Assembly (NCBI RefSeq): GCF_025371035.1
Contig: NZ_JANZXB010000013.1
Coordinates: 62,001 to 126,000 of the forward strand
Reading direction: 5' to 3'
Source: Sphingomonas sp. LC-1
Lineage (GTDB): Bacteria > Pseudomonadota > Alphaproteobacteria > Sphingomonadales > Sphingomonadaceae
DNA: 64,000 nucleotides
This document shows positions 15,798-24,452 of the stretch, in pieces; position 1 is the first letter of the stretch; each line of letters starts with the position of its first letter. A model generated the notes under the pieces. The model worked only from the letters and a program-made list of their open reading frames with translations. It did no database searches and was not told the DNA's origin. The position numbers and the translations under genes are program-made.

Positions 15798-16745
15798 CTA
15801 TACGTGAAGCCGGCTGAACAGTTCCTGCATGTCGGGCGGCATCGCGCTCTCAAACGCCAAAGCGTTACCACTTATGGGATGAATAAATCCCAGATGCGCC
15901 GCGTGCAGGGCTTGGCGCCGGAAATCGAGTTCATCGAGCAGGGCTTTTTGAGCACCCTTTGTTCTACCATAAACCGGGTCGCCCAGCAAGGCGTGACCCA
16001 GCGATTGCATATGCACGCGGACCTGATGCGTTCGCCCCGTCTCCAGGCGGCATTCGACCAGCGCGGCGTTGTTGAGCTTTTCGATGGTGCGGTAATGAGT
16101 CACGGCGCGCTTGCCGCCCGGCACGATCGCCACCTTCTTGCGGTTCTGCGGACTGCGCGCCAGCGGTGCGTCCACGCTGCCGTCGGCGGGGCGCGGAATG
16201 CCCCCGGTGATCGCGCGGTAGCGGCGGTCGATCGAGTGCGCCGCGAACTGCTTGGCCAGCCCCTCATGGGTGCGGTCGGTCTTGGCCGCGACCATCAGGC
16301 CGGAGGTGTCCTTGTCGATCCGGTGGACGATCCCCGGTCGCGCGACGCCGCCGATCCCCGACAGCGATCCGCCGCAATGATGCAGCAGCGCGTTGACCAG
16401 TGTCCCGTCCAGATTGCCCGCCGCCGGATGCACGACCAGCCCGGCGGGCTTGTCGATGACGATCAGATGCTCGTCTTCGTATGCGATGACGAGCGGAATA
16501 TCCTGCGCCTCGTTATGCGCGGGCGTGGGGGCGGGGACGGCAACCTGGAACTGGTCGCCCGCCGCCGCACGCTTGGCGGGGTCGCGCGCCATCACGCCGT
16601 CGCGCGTTACCGCGCCGCTGGCGATCAGCACCTTCAGCCGCTCGCGCGACAGAGTCGGCACCGCATCGGCCAGCGCACGGTCCAACCGCCAGCCATCCGC
16701 TGTGGGCGCGATCCGCGCATCGATGATGGAAACCCCCCGGTCCAT
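15798..16745 (-). CDS. RluD-family 23S rRNA pseudouridine synthase
   Basis: A 315-residue RluA/RluD-family enzyme that isomerises uridines in 23S rRNA. The N-terminal S4 RNA-binding domain covers about residues 18-75 (DRALADAVPTLSRERLKVLI), and the catalytic aspartate is in VHRIDKDTSGL. DKPAGLVVHPAAG is the other family block. The S4 domain and length favour RluD (positions 1911/1915/1917) over RluA or RluC. The gene lies upstream of rpoH on the same strand, with a gap of 67 bp. Confidence 0.9.
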   Translation of the reverse strand: MDRGVSIIDARIAPTADGWRLDRALADAVPTLSRERLKVLIASGAVTRDGVMARDPAKRAAAGDQFQVAVPAPTPAHNEAQDIPLVIAYEDEHLIVIDKPAGLVVHPAAGNLDGTLVNALLHHCGGSLSGIGGVARPGIVHRIDKDTSGLMVAAKTDRTHEGLAKQFAAHSIDRRYRAITGGIPRPADGSVDAPLARSPQNRKKVAIVPGGKRAVTHYRTIEKLNNAALVECRLETGRTHQVRVHMQSLGHALLGDPVYGRTKGAQKALLDELDFRRQALHAAHLGFIHPISGNALAFESAMPPDMQELFSRLHV

Positions 16746-16762
16746 GGCTTAGTAAATTGGGC

Positions 16763-17215
16763 ATGACCGTAACGATTTCAAGCGATGCGCTGGACTTCCT
16801 GTTGATAAGTGCCGAGTCTTCGCCCGATCGCGAGATATGCGGGCTGGTGCTGGGCGAGGGCGATCATATCGCGCGGCTTGTGCCCTGCTCCAATGTCGCT
16901 GCCGAGCCCTGGCACCGGTTCGAGATCGATCCGGCCGCGCTGATTGCGGCACACCGGGCGGCGCGATCGGGCGGCCCGGCCGTTATCGGCCATTATCACT
17001 CGCACCCGACCGGACTGGCCGAGCCATCGCCCCGCGATGCCGCCGATGCGGTGCCGGACGGCTCGATCTGGCTGATCGCGGGCGGAAATCGGGTCACCGC
17101 CTGGCGCGCGGTCGCGGCGGGTCGGCGTCATGGGCGGTTCGATCCGCTCGACCTTGCTTGCGTCGATGGGATGGCCGCGCCACAAGGGGAGGATTCGTCG
17201 AGGGATTTTGCATGA
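16763..17215 (+). CDS. M67 family metallopeptidase (JAB1/MPN domain)
   Basis: A 150-residue single JAMM-domain protein. The zinc motif is complete: HSHPTGLAEPSPRD gives H-x-H-x7-S-x2-D, and the upstream glutamate is in REICGLVLGEG. Bacterial stand-alone JAMM proteins cleave C-terminal extensions of ubiquitin-like sulfur carriers or isopeptide bonds. The ATG at 16763 is chosen over a TTG two codons earlier. The stop overlaps the chpT start (ATGA), so the two are coupled, a pairing seen widely in sphingomonads. The functional link is unclear. Confidence 0.88.
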   Translation: MTVTISSDALDFLLISAESSPDREICGLVLGEGDHIARLVPCSNVAAEPWHRFEIDPAALIAAHRAARSGGPAVIGHYHSHPTGLAEPSPRDAADAVPDGSIWLIAGGNRVTAWRAVAAGRRHGRFDPLDLACVDGMAAPQGEDSSRDFA

Positions 17216-17856
17216 ACGTCAGCGCGGTGGATTTCGCGAGCCTGTTGTGTTCGCGACTGTGCCACGATCTTTTGTCGCCGGTCGGGGCGCTCAACAACGG
17301 GTTGGAACTGCTCGCCGACGAGACCGATCCGGCGATGCGCGAACGCTGCATGGAATTGCTGGCTGATAGCGCGCGGGCGTCGGCCAACAAGCTGAAATTC
17401 TTTCGGCTGGCGTTCGGCGCGGGCGGCGGTTTCACCGATCGGATCGACACGGGCGAGGTGAAGGCCGCGATCGAGGGGCTGTTGGCCGACAATCGCCGCA
17501 CGACGCTGGGCTGGCTGGTCGAATCGCCCTCTCTACCCAAGCCCGCCGTTCGCATCCTGATGAACCTGGCGCTGATCGCGACCGAGGCGTTGGCGCGGGG
17601 CGGCACGATCGACATCGGGGCCGAGGCAGGGCGCGAGGCGATCGAAATTGCGATCCGGATCGAGGGGCCGCGCATCCTGCTCGACCCCGAAATCCGCCGT
17701 ACCCTGATGGAGGGGCAGGGGATCGAGCCGCTGGGGTCGCGCACCGCCCCCGCTTTCCTGATACATACGCTGACCACCGAGCATGGCGGCATGACGCTGG
17801 TAACCGAGCCTGCGCCCAATACCATGATCCTGGGCGCGGCGATCCGCGCGGGGTAA
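17212..17856 (+). CDS. chpT: Histidine phosphotransferase ChpT
   Basis: A 214-residue protein of the ChpT family, which passes phosphate from the CckA hybrid kinase to CtrA and CpdR in alphaproteobacterial cell-cycle and motility control. The phosphorylated histidine is in SRLCHDLLSPVGAL (His18), in a two-helix dimer domain, followed by a degenerate ATPase-like domain (residues 85-214) without the full N, G1 and G2 boxes. It overlaps the JAMM peptidase gene by four bases and lies 60 bp before cheA, so control of motility and chemotaxis may be linked. Confidence 0.9.
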   Translation: MNVSAVDFASLLCSRLCHDLLSPVGALNNGLELLADETDPAMRERCMELLADSARASANKLKFFRLAFGAGGGFTDRIDTGEVKAAIEGLLADNRRTTLGWLVESPSLPKPAVRILMNLALIATEALARGGTIDIGAEAGREAIEIAIRIEGPRILLDPEIRRTLMEGQGIEPLGSRTAPAFLIHTLTTEHGGMTLVTEPAPNTMILGAAIRAG

Positions 17857-17916
17857 ACACCCTTTTAATCTTGTAGCGGCATGAGGGGGTGGGAATTTCC
17901 GCTCCCTCGGGGATTT

Positions 17917-20244
17917 ATGGACGAGCTGCTGCAGGAATTCATTGCCGAGACACGCGAGACGCTGGAGGCGCTTTCCGGCGAGATCGTCGCGTGGGAGGCT
18001 GCGCCCGCCGACCGGGCGCGGCTGGATGCGATTTTCCGGTTCGTGCATACCGTGAAGGGAAGCTGCGGCTTCCTCGACCTGCCGCGTCTCGCCCGGTTGA
18101 GCCATGCCGCCGAAGACGTGCTGGCCGCCGTGCGCGATGGCCAGCGTGTGCCCGACACTGCCCTGGTCGATGCCGTGCTGGCGATCGTCGACCGTATCGG
18201 GGCGATCGTCGAGGCGATCGCGGCGGGCGTGCCACATGACGATTCGGACGATGCCGCGCTGATTGCGGCGCTTTCGGAAACAAGCGCCGCCCCGGTGGCC
18301 CCCGCGCCCCGCGCCGTCGCCGCGCCGCGCATCGCGCCGCGCAGCGTCCGCTTGAGTGTCGATCTGCTCGACCGGATGATGAGCGGCATGTCCGACATGG
18401 TGCTGGCGCGCAACGAACTGGCGCGGCGGCTGCGCGACGATGTGCTCGATCCCCGGGTCGAGGCGGCGCTCGACCGGTTGTCGCTGACCGTCGCCGACAT
18501 GCGCGACACGGTGACACGCTCGCGGATGCAGACGGTCGACGGGCTGTTTTCCGCGCTGCCCCGCATGGTGCGCGACGTGGCGGCCGAGCTGGGCAAGGCG
18601 GTGTCGCTGCGCATCGAGGGCGCCGATGTCGAACTGGACCGCGAGATGATCGAGATGATGCGGGACCCGATGGTCCACATCATCCGCAACGCGATCGATC
18701 ACGGCATCGAGACGCCTGCCGAACGCCGTCGGCTCGGCAAGTCGCCCACCGGCCAGATCCGGGTCAGCGCACGCCAGTCGGGCAACCAGATCCTGATCGA
18801 GGTCGAGGATGACGGTGCGGGCATCGACGTCGCACGCATCGCGGCCAAGGCGGTGGCGGGCGAACGGCGTAGCGCGGCCGAGGTCGCAGCCATGTCGCCG
18901 GCGGAAAAGCTGCGCCTGATCTTCGAACCCGGTCTTTCCAGCCGCGACACCGTGTCCGCCACGTCGGGGCGCGGCGTCGGCATGGATGTGGTCCATGCCA
19001 ATATCGAACATGTCGGGGGTCGCGTCGCGCTGGACAACCGGCCGGGGCAGGGGCTGACCATCACCGTCCAGGTGCCGCTGACCCTGTCGATCATGTCGAC
19101 CATCGTCGTTTCGGTGGGGGATCAGCGCTTCGCGATCGCACGGCAGACGATCGAGGAGATCGTCAAGATACGCGGCGACCAGGTGCGGATCGATCCGGTC
19201 GGCGACATTCGCGTCGCGACGGTGCGCGGGCGGCGCCTGCCCATGCTGCCGCTGGGGGCTTTTCTGGAACTGGGCGGGGGCGATCCGGCGACGCTGGTGA
19301 TCGTGGCGACCCGCGACGGCGATTATGCCCTGGGCGTGGACGATGTGCTCGACACCGAGGAGGTGGTGGTCAAGCCCGCCGCCCCGGCGGTGATGGCGAC
19401 CGGGCTCTACGCCGGACAGACGCTTCCCGACAGCGGCCTGCCGATGCTGTTGCTCGATGGCGGGGGGCTGGCGCAGGCGGCGGGGTTGCGTTTCCAGCGG
19501 GCGGCGATCGCCGCCGTCCCGGAGGTCGAGGTGGAGGCCACATCCCCCGCTTTGCTGTTCGAGGATCTGGACGGCCTGCGCCGTGCCATCCCGCTGGGCG
19601 CGATCGACCGTGTCGAAAAGGCTGCGGCGGATGCCGTGCACCTGTCCGGCGGGCGTGTCCGGCTGGTCGTCGGCGAGATGACGATCCCGCTTCACCACAA
19701 CGACGCGGTGGCCCCGACCGATCTGCTGTCGGGGGGTGAGATAGAGGTGATGCGCTTGACCGATGGCGAGAGCGAATGCGCCTATGCCATGCTATGCGCG
19801 GCAGAGATCATCCAATTGCCGACCGACATCGCACCCGCCCCCGGTGCGGGGCCGATATTGGGGATCGCGGTATGGGAGGGGCGGCCGATCGAGATCCTCG
19901 ATCCGCTCGCCTTGTTCCTCGATACCGCGCCCATCGGGGACGCGGCGGCATCGCCCCTCTGCCTGCTGGACGGGACGGGCGCGGCCTGGATGGACCGCTT
20001 CCTGCGCCCGGTGCTGGAAGCCAATGGCTATCGCTGCGTGCTGCAACCGCCCAAGGACGAGTCGCCTGCCGTTCGCCTGATGATGGAAGATGATGCCCCT
20101 GCCGACGAGAGCGGCGGCGCGCCGGTGGTGCGGTTGCGACGCGAGCGCGATACGCCTGCCGATCCCGACAGCATCTATCGCTATGACCGGTCGGCGCTGA
20201 TCGCCGCGGTGGCGGGTCACGCCCGTCGTGGAGGGGGCCGATGA
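17917..20244 (+). CDS. cheA: Chemotaxis histidine kinase CheA (no P2 domain, atypical C-terminus)
   Basis: 775 residues from the ATG preceded by GGGGA; an earlier in-frame ATG (17881) lacks family similarity. Order of domains: Hpt (1 to about 105, phospho-His44 in FVHTVKGSCG), a Pro/Ala linker, dimerisation helices (about 145-225), the ATPase with HIIRNAIDHGIE, DDGAGID and GRGVGMD boxes, and a CheW-like P5 (about 385-520). A CheY/CheB-binding P2 domain is missing between Hpt and dimerisation. After P5 come some 250 residues that look like a second, weak CheW-like unit and a receiver-like end lacking the phospho-acceptor. It starts the cheA-W-Y-B-R operon. Confidence 0.92.
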   Translation: MDELLQEFIAETRETLEALSGEIVAWEAAPADRARLDAIFRFVHTVKGSCGFLDLPRLARLSHAAEDVLAAVRDGQRVPDTALVDAVLAIVDRIGAIVEAIAAGVPHDDSDDAALIAALSETSAAPVAPAPRAVAAPRIAPRSVRLSVDLLDRMMSGMSDMVLARNELARRLRDDVLDPRVEAALDRLSLTVADMRDTVTRSRMQTVDGLFSALPRMVRDVAAELGKAVSLRIEGADVELDREMIEMMRDPMVHIIRNAIDHGIETPAERRRLGKSPTGQIRVSARQSGNQILIEVEDDGAGIDVARIAAKAVAGERRSAAEVAAMSPAEKLRLIFEPGLSSRDTVSATSGRGVGMDVVHANIEHVGGRVALDNRPGQGLTITVQVPLTLSIMSTIVVSVGDQRFAIARQTIEEIVKIRGDQVRIDPVGDIRVATVRGRRLPMLPLGAFLELGGGDPATLVIVATRDGDYALGVDDVLDTEEVVVKPAAPAVMATGLYAGQTLPDSGLPMLLLDGGGLAQAAGLRFQRAAIAAVPEVEVEATSPALLFEDLDGLRRAIPLGAIDRVEKAAADAVHLSGGRVRLVVGEMTIPLHHNDAVAPTDLLSGGEIEVMRLTDGESECAYAMLCAAEIIQLPTDIAPAPGAGPILGIAVWEGRPIEILDPLALFLDTAPIGDAAASPLCLLDGTGAAWMDRFLRPVLEANGYRCVLQPPKDESPAVRLMMEDDAPADESGGAPVVRLRRERDTPADPDSIYRYDRSALIAAVAGHARRGGGR

Positions 20245-20669
20245 CCCTGTTCCTGATCGCCAGTCTCGCCGGGCAGGGGGTGGTCTTCGACGCCGATCAG
20301 GTCGATTCGGTGGTGGACATCGGCGAGGTCGTGGCGGTGCCCCGTGCAGCCCCCTCGGTCCGGGGGCTGACGGCTTTGCGAAGCCGGGTGGTCACGGTCG
20401 TCGATACGCGACGCGCGCTGGGGCTGGAGCCCATGCCGCCGCACATTCGTCGTGCGGTCATCACCAAGCAGGACGGCCATTATTACGCCATGCTGGTCGA
20501 TGCGCTCGACGATATCGAGACGTTCGAGACGAGCCCCATGCCGCACGTGCCGGCCAGCCGTGGTGCCTGGTCGCGCGCGGCGAATGGCATGGTGGTGCGC
20601 GACGGCGAGCCGTTGCTGATCCTCGACCTGTCGCGGCTGGTGCCGCACGCCACCCCAATCCTCGCCTAG
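20241..20669 (+). CDS. cheW: Chemotaxis coupling protein CheW
   Basis: A 142-residue CheW-fold protein that bridges receptors and CheA. The conserved VDTRRALGLEP strand and LPILDLSRL-like end (PLLILDLSRLVPH) are visible; RGLTALRSRVVTVVD is the family signature. It is somewhat divergent from enterobacterial CheW at the N-terminus. The start overlaps the cheA stop (ATGA). Confidence 0.88.
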   Translation: MTLFLIASLAGQGVVFDADQVDSVVDIGEVVAVPRAAPSVRGLTALRSRVVTVVDTRRALGLEPMPPHIRRAVITKQDGHYYAMLVDALDDIETFETSPMPHVPASRGAWSRAANGMVVRDGEPLLILDLSRLVPHATPILA

Positions 20670-20753
20670 GCAATTAACCCAGCTGTTACTTTTCAAGCGC
20701 TATCATCGACTTTGAGGTCCTGCTTGGACCGCAGAAGTAACAAGGCGTGCCGA

Positions 20754-21119
20754 ATGAAAACCTGTCTCGTCGTCGATGACTCCAAGGTGATCCGAAAGGT
20801 CGCTCGGCACATATTGGAAACCCTGGATCTTCAGGTGCGCGAGGCCGGGGACGGGCGCGAGGCGCTGGAGGCGTGTCTGGAATCGGTGCCCGACGTCATC
20901 CTGCTCGACTGGAACATGCCGGTCATGAGCGGCATGGATTTCCTGCGGGCCCTGCGCGAGGCCAATCTGCCGCAGCGTCCGCGTATCGTCTTCTGCACCA
21001 CCGAAAACGGCATGGCGCATATCCGTGCGGCGATCGATGCGGGGGCGGACGAATATATCATGAAGCCGTTCGACCGCGACACGCTGGAGAGCAAGCTCCA
21101 GCTCGTCGGTATAATCTGA
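20754..21119 (+). CDS. cheY: CheY-type single-domain response regulator
   Basis: A 121-residue receiver. The acidic pair is in VVDDSKVIRK, the phospho-acceptor is in ILLDWNMPVMSG, the switch Thr in VFCTTENG and the Lys in IMKPFD. No output domain follows, so it acts by protein contact, probably at the flagellar motor. The internal ATG is chosen; 14 upstream codons in frame are not family-like. It lies in the che operon after an 84-bp gap that contains a small hairpin (GTCC...GGAC). Confidence 0.92.
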   Translation: MKTCLVVDDSKVIRKVARHILETLDLQVREAGDGREALEACLESVPDVILLDWNMPVMSGMDFLRALREANLPQRPRIVFCTTENGMAHIRAAIDAGADEYIMKPFDRDTLESKLQLVGII

Positions 21120-21132
21120 TCCCGTCGGGTCG

Positions 21133-22224
21133 GTGTCTGTCCGCGATCAAAATGGCGTAACGTCGCAGCCCATAGCGGGGGACGTTGCGTTCGCCTTCGG
21201 CGGCGGCCCCACGCGAATCCTGATCGTCGACGATTCGGCCGTCGCCCGTGCCCTGATCGCGCGTCAGATCGAGCCGCATGTCCGCTTCGCCGTGGTCGGT
21301 GCGGTCAGCCATGTCGACGCCGCGCTGGCCTTTCTGGCGACCGACCGTGCCGACATCATCCTGCTCGACGTCGCGATGCCGGGCATGGACGGGATCACCG
21401 CGTTGCCCAGCCTTTTGGCTGCGGGGCAGGGGGCACGGATCATCATCGTGTCCTCCTCCACCCCGACCGGCGGGGCGGCGGCGGTGCAGGCCCTGGCGCA
21501 CGGCGCCGCCGACACGCTGGTGAAGCCCAGGCCTCAGGGCCTGTCCGAATTCTCCGACGCGCTGCTTCACAAGCTTGATGCGCTGGCGCTGCGCGGCGAG
21601 CGTGTCATGGCAGCGCCGAGCGCTCCGCCGCCCATGATCGGGAAAGCCAGGCCCGAGATCATCGCGATCGGCGCCTCGACGGGCGGCATCCATGCTCTGG
21701 CGAAATTGCTGGCGCCGCTCCCCTCCGCGATGACCGTGCCGATCGTCGTGACGCAGCACCTGCCCGCGTCCTTCATGCCCTTCTTTGCGGCGCAACTGAC
21801 CGCCATGGCACGCCGCCCTTGTGACGTGGCGGAGGACCGGATGCGCTTGCGGCCGGGGCGGATCGTCATCGCACCGGGCGATGCCCACATCACCTTCGCC
21901 GAGCTTGGCGATGGCGGGGCCGCCATCCGGTTGCGATACGACCGGGCGAGCAGCGGCTGTTTGCCGTCGGTCGATCCGATGTTCGCTTCGATCGCTCAGA
22001 TATGGGGTGATCGTGCCTGGGGGATCGTCCTGACCGGCATGGGCCGTGACGGCATGGAGGGCGCGCGCGCGATGAAGGCGGCGGGAGCGACGATGATCGC
22101 GCAGGATCGGGAGAGTTCGGTCGTCTGGGGCATGCCGGGTGCGGTCGTCTCCCATGATCTGGCAGACCTTGTCCTGCCGCCCGATACGATCGGCGCGATG
22201 ATCGCGTCCGGAGCCGTCGCATGA
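21133..22224 (+). CDS. cheB: Chemotaxis methylesterase CheB
   Basis: A 363-residue two-domain protein. The receiver (about residues 27-145) has VDDSAVARA and the acceptor Asp in ILLDVAMPGMDG. The methylesterase domain (about 175-360) has the nucleophile in IGASTGG, the His in VTQHLPASF and the Asp in TGMGRDG. It removes methyl groups from receptors for adaptation. The start is GTG without a clear ribosome-binding site; later starts would cut into the receiver domain or shorten the leader only. Its stop overlaps the cheR ATG. Confidence 0.93.
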   Translation: MSVRDQNGVTSQPIAGDVAFAFGGGPTRILIVDDSAVARALIARQIEPHVRFAVVGAVSHVDAALAFLATDRADIILLDVAMPGMDGITALPSLLAAGQGARIIIVSSSTPTGGAAAVQALAHGAADTLVKPRPQGLSEFSDALLHKLDALALRGERVMAAPSAPPPMIGKARPEIIAIGASTGGIHALAKLLAPLPSAMTVPIVVTQHLPASFMPFFAAQLTAMARRPCDVAEDRMRLRPGRIVIAPGDAHITFAELGDGGAAIRLRYDRASSGCLPSVDPMFASIAQIWGDRAWGIVLTGMGRDGMEGARAMKAAGATMIAQDRESSVVWGMPGAVVSHDLADLVLPPDTIGAMIASGAVA

Positions 22225-23126
22225 CGATGCCGGGCCTGGCCTGGTCGCCGTCCTTTCCCGACCGTGCCGTCGCGCCCGCCTCCGTTTCCGCGCCCGCCGC
22301 CTCGGGACAGGCGCTGACCGTGCTCGCCGCGCTGCTGGAGGCGCGAACCGGGCAGCAGATAGCCAGCCATCGCTCGGCGCGGGTCGATACGGTTCTGGTG
22401 CCCCTGATGCGCGAGCGGCGATTCGACACGCTGGACCAGCTGGTGTCGGCGGTGCTCGACGGGCGCGATCCCTCGCTGGCGGGGCGGGTGGTCGATGCGC
22501 TGGTCAATGGCGAGACCTCCTTCTTCCGCGATCCGCATGTCTTCGACCAGATCCTGACCGTCGTGGCGGAGGTCGAGCGCGCCGGGCGACGCCCGCGAAT
22601 CTGGTGCGCCGGATGCTCGTCGGGGCAGGAGCCGTTGTCGATCGCGATGCTCTTTGCCGAGCGGCAGCAAAGCGCGGGCCTGTCGATGCCGGAGATCGTC
22701 GCGACCGACGTGTCCGATGCGGCGCTGGCGCGGGCGCGGTCGGGCTGCTTCACCCAGTTCGAGGTGCAGCGCGGCCTGCCCATTCGTTATCTGGTTCGTT
22801 GGTTCGAGGGGCGTCCGGGAAGCGAATGGGTGGTTCGCCCCGAATTGCTCCGCCATATCAGCTTTCGCCAGATGAACCTCGTCACCGACCCCGTAACGGG
22901 CGGCCCGTTCGATCTGGTCCTGTGTCGCAACGTCATGCTTTATTTGTCGCCCGAGGCCAAAAGGCGCGCGTTTCAGACCATCGCCAACGCCATGCGCCCG
23001 TCGGCCGGATTGATCCTGGGCGCGGGTGAGACGGTGATCGGCCAGACCGAGTTGTTCCAGCTCGCCCCGATCGGGCGCGGCGTTTACGAGAAATGCATGC
23101 CGGAGGATCCCGTTCGCCGCGCATGA
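22221..23126 (+). CDS. cheR: Chemotaxis receptor methyltransferase CheR
   Basis: A 301-residue SAM-dependent enzyme that methylates receptor glutamates. It has the N-terminal all-helical domain with NGETSFFRDPHVFD, the SAM-binding segment IWCAGCSSGQEPLSIAM, IVATDVSDAALARAR, and LVLCRNVMLYLSPE (motif IV). Gene length is normal. It ends the che operon. No chemoreceptor gene is in the window. Confidence 0.94.
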   Translation: MTMPGLAWSPSFPDRAVAPASVSAPAASGQALTVLAALLEARTGQQIASHRSARVDTVLVPLMRERRFDTLDQLVSAVLDGRDPSLAGRVVDALVNGETSFFRDPHVFDQILTVVAEVERAGRRPRIWCAGCSSGQEPLSIAMLFAERQQSAGLSMPEIVATDVSDAALARARSGCFTQFEVQRGLPIRYLVRWFEGRPGSEWVVRPELLRHISFRQMNLVTDPVTGGPFDLVLCRNVMLYLSPEAKRRAFQTIANAMRPSAGLILGAGETVIGQTELFQLAPIGRGVYEKCMPEDPVRRA

Positions 23127-23192
23127 GGGCATATCCTTGCGCCCGCGATGCCGCTAACAGGGGCATCGAACCGGGGTCGTTCAGGAGGTTGC

Positions 23193-23882
23193 ATGACGAT
23201 CGTCGAAACGCCGTCACCAAATTTCGACGCGCGCAGTCTGCCCATCACGATGATCGTATTGCACTATACGGGAATGCAGGACGCGGAATCGGCGATCGCA
23301 CGCCTGTGCGATCCCGAGGCCAAGGTGTCCTGCCATTATCTGGTCGCCGAGGACGGCACCGTCCTGCGCATGGTCGATGAGGAGAACCGAGCCTGGCATG
23401 CCGGCCGCTCGCACTGGCGCGCGATCGAGGACGTGAATTCGGCCAGCATCGGGATCGAGATCGTCAATCCCGGCCATGAATGGGGCTATCGTCCCTTTCC
23501 CGACGAACAGATCGCGGCGGTGATGGAATTGGTCGCCGATATCCAGAAGCGGCACGGTATCACCCGCGGCAATATCGTCGGCCATTCCGACATCGCGCCC
23601 GCCCGCAAGCGCGATCCGGGCGAACTCTTCCCCTGGGGCGCACTGGCCCGGCGGCGGCTGGCGCTGCCGCGTCCAACCAAGAATCTGATGGACCCGATGT
23701 GGACCGAGGCGGGCTTCTGCCTGGCGCTGGAGCGGTTCGGTTATGACGTGACTGACCGGATGGCGGCGATCATGGCGTTCCAGCGGCGCTTCCGCCCCGA
23801 ATTGATCGATGGTGAGATCGACGCGGAATGCCGGATGATCCTGCTCGCGCTGCTGCTGCCCCGACCGCAGGGGGATGATTGA
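23193..23882 (+). CDS. N-acetylmuramoyl-L-alanine amidase with C-terminal peptidoglycan-binding domain
   Basis: A 229-residue AmiD-like Amidase_2 enzyme cutting the bond between MurNAc and the stem peptide. Zinc ligands are the His in VLHYTGM and the His/Asp in GHSDIAPARKRDPGELFPW. The C-terminal 50 residues (LERFGYDVTDRMAAIMAFQRR) form a peptidoglycan-binding domain of type 1. No signal peptide is seen, which suggests a role on recycled anhydro-muropeptides in the cytoplasm or non-classical export. AGGAGG precedes the chosen ATG by four bases; an upstream in-frame ATG has no such site. Confidence 0.9.
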   Translation: MTIVETPSPNFDARSLPITMIVLHYTGMQDAESAIARLCDPEAKVSCHYLVAEDGTVLRMVDEENRAWHAGRSHWRAIEDVNSASIGIEIVNPGHEWGYRPFPDEQIAAVMELVADIQKRHGITRGNIVGHSDIAPARKRDPGELFPWGALARRRLALPRPTKNLMDPMWTEAGFCLALERFGYDVTDRMAAIMAFQRRFRPELIDGEIDAECRMILLALLLPRPQGDD

Positions 23883-23897
23883 GGGGGGATTCCCTTG

Positions 23898-23974
23898 GGC
23901 TTCGACTTCGCTCAGCCTGAACGGCTCCTGGGCTAGACACCAACCCCCGTTCAGCCTGAGCGAAGTCGAAGGCC
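23898..23974. repeat. Inverted repeat pair, type 1 (REPIN-like)
   Basis: Two 26-28 bp copies of an element with core TTCAGCCTGAGCGAAGTCG face each other across about 22 bp, able to form one long hairpin with few mismatches. It lies between the amidase gene and rnpB. Related pairs occur at 28833-28917, 45633-45723 and 57337-57434. Confidence 0.75.
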
Positions 23975-24042
23975 ACGCCCCCAACGCCCCCCATCAACCA
24001 CAAACCCCTTGCCCTCCCGCCCAATCCGTCTACAGCCGCCCC

Positions 24043-24423
24043 AGTCAGAGGGCCGGGCGGCCGCGGCCTCGGGAAACCGGGGGCGAGGAAAGTCCGGGCT
24101 CCACGGAACGACGGTGCCGGGTAACGCCCGGCGGGGGTGACCCTAGGGACAGTGCCACAGAGAGCAGACGGCCACGGCTTCGGCCAGGTCAGGGTGAAAG
24201 GGTGCGGTAAAAGCGCACCGCGGTCCCGGTAACGGGAACGGCATGGCAAACCCCACCGGGAGCAAGACCGAATAGGGATGGCATGGCGCGAAAGCGTCGG
24301 GGCGTGTTCCCGCCCGCTATCCGGGTTGGTTGCTTGAGGCGATGTGCGAGCATCGTCCTAGAAGAATGGTCGCCCATCCGGCCTTTGCGCCGGTGGACAG
24401 AACCCGGCTTACAGGCCCTCTGG
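24043..24423 (+). ncRNA. rnpB: RNase P RNA component (bacterial type A)
   Basis: The catalytic RNA that trims the 5' ends of pre-tRNAs. The 5' conserved block GAGGAAAGTCCGGGCTCC, the internal AGGGTGAAAGGGTGCGGTAA, and the 3' block ACAGAACCCGGCTTACAGG are all present. The terminal P1 helix pairs CAGAGGGCC at the start with GGCCCTCTG at the end. The ends given are those of P1 and may be off by a few bases. Confidence 0.95.
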
Positions 24424-24452
24424 CTGATTCCCTCGAAGGGCGCGGTGTCCCG

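Noticed and set aside
17533-19698. 721-residue open frame opposite cheA
   Set aside because: Shadow of cheA, biased composition, no ribosome-binding site or motif.
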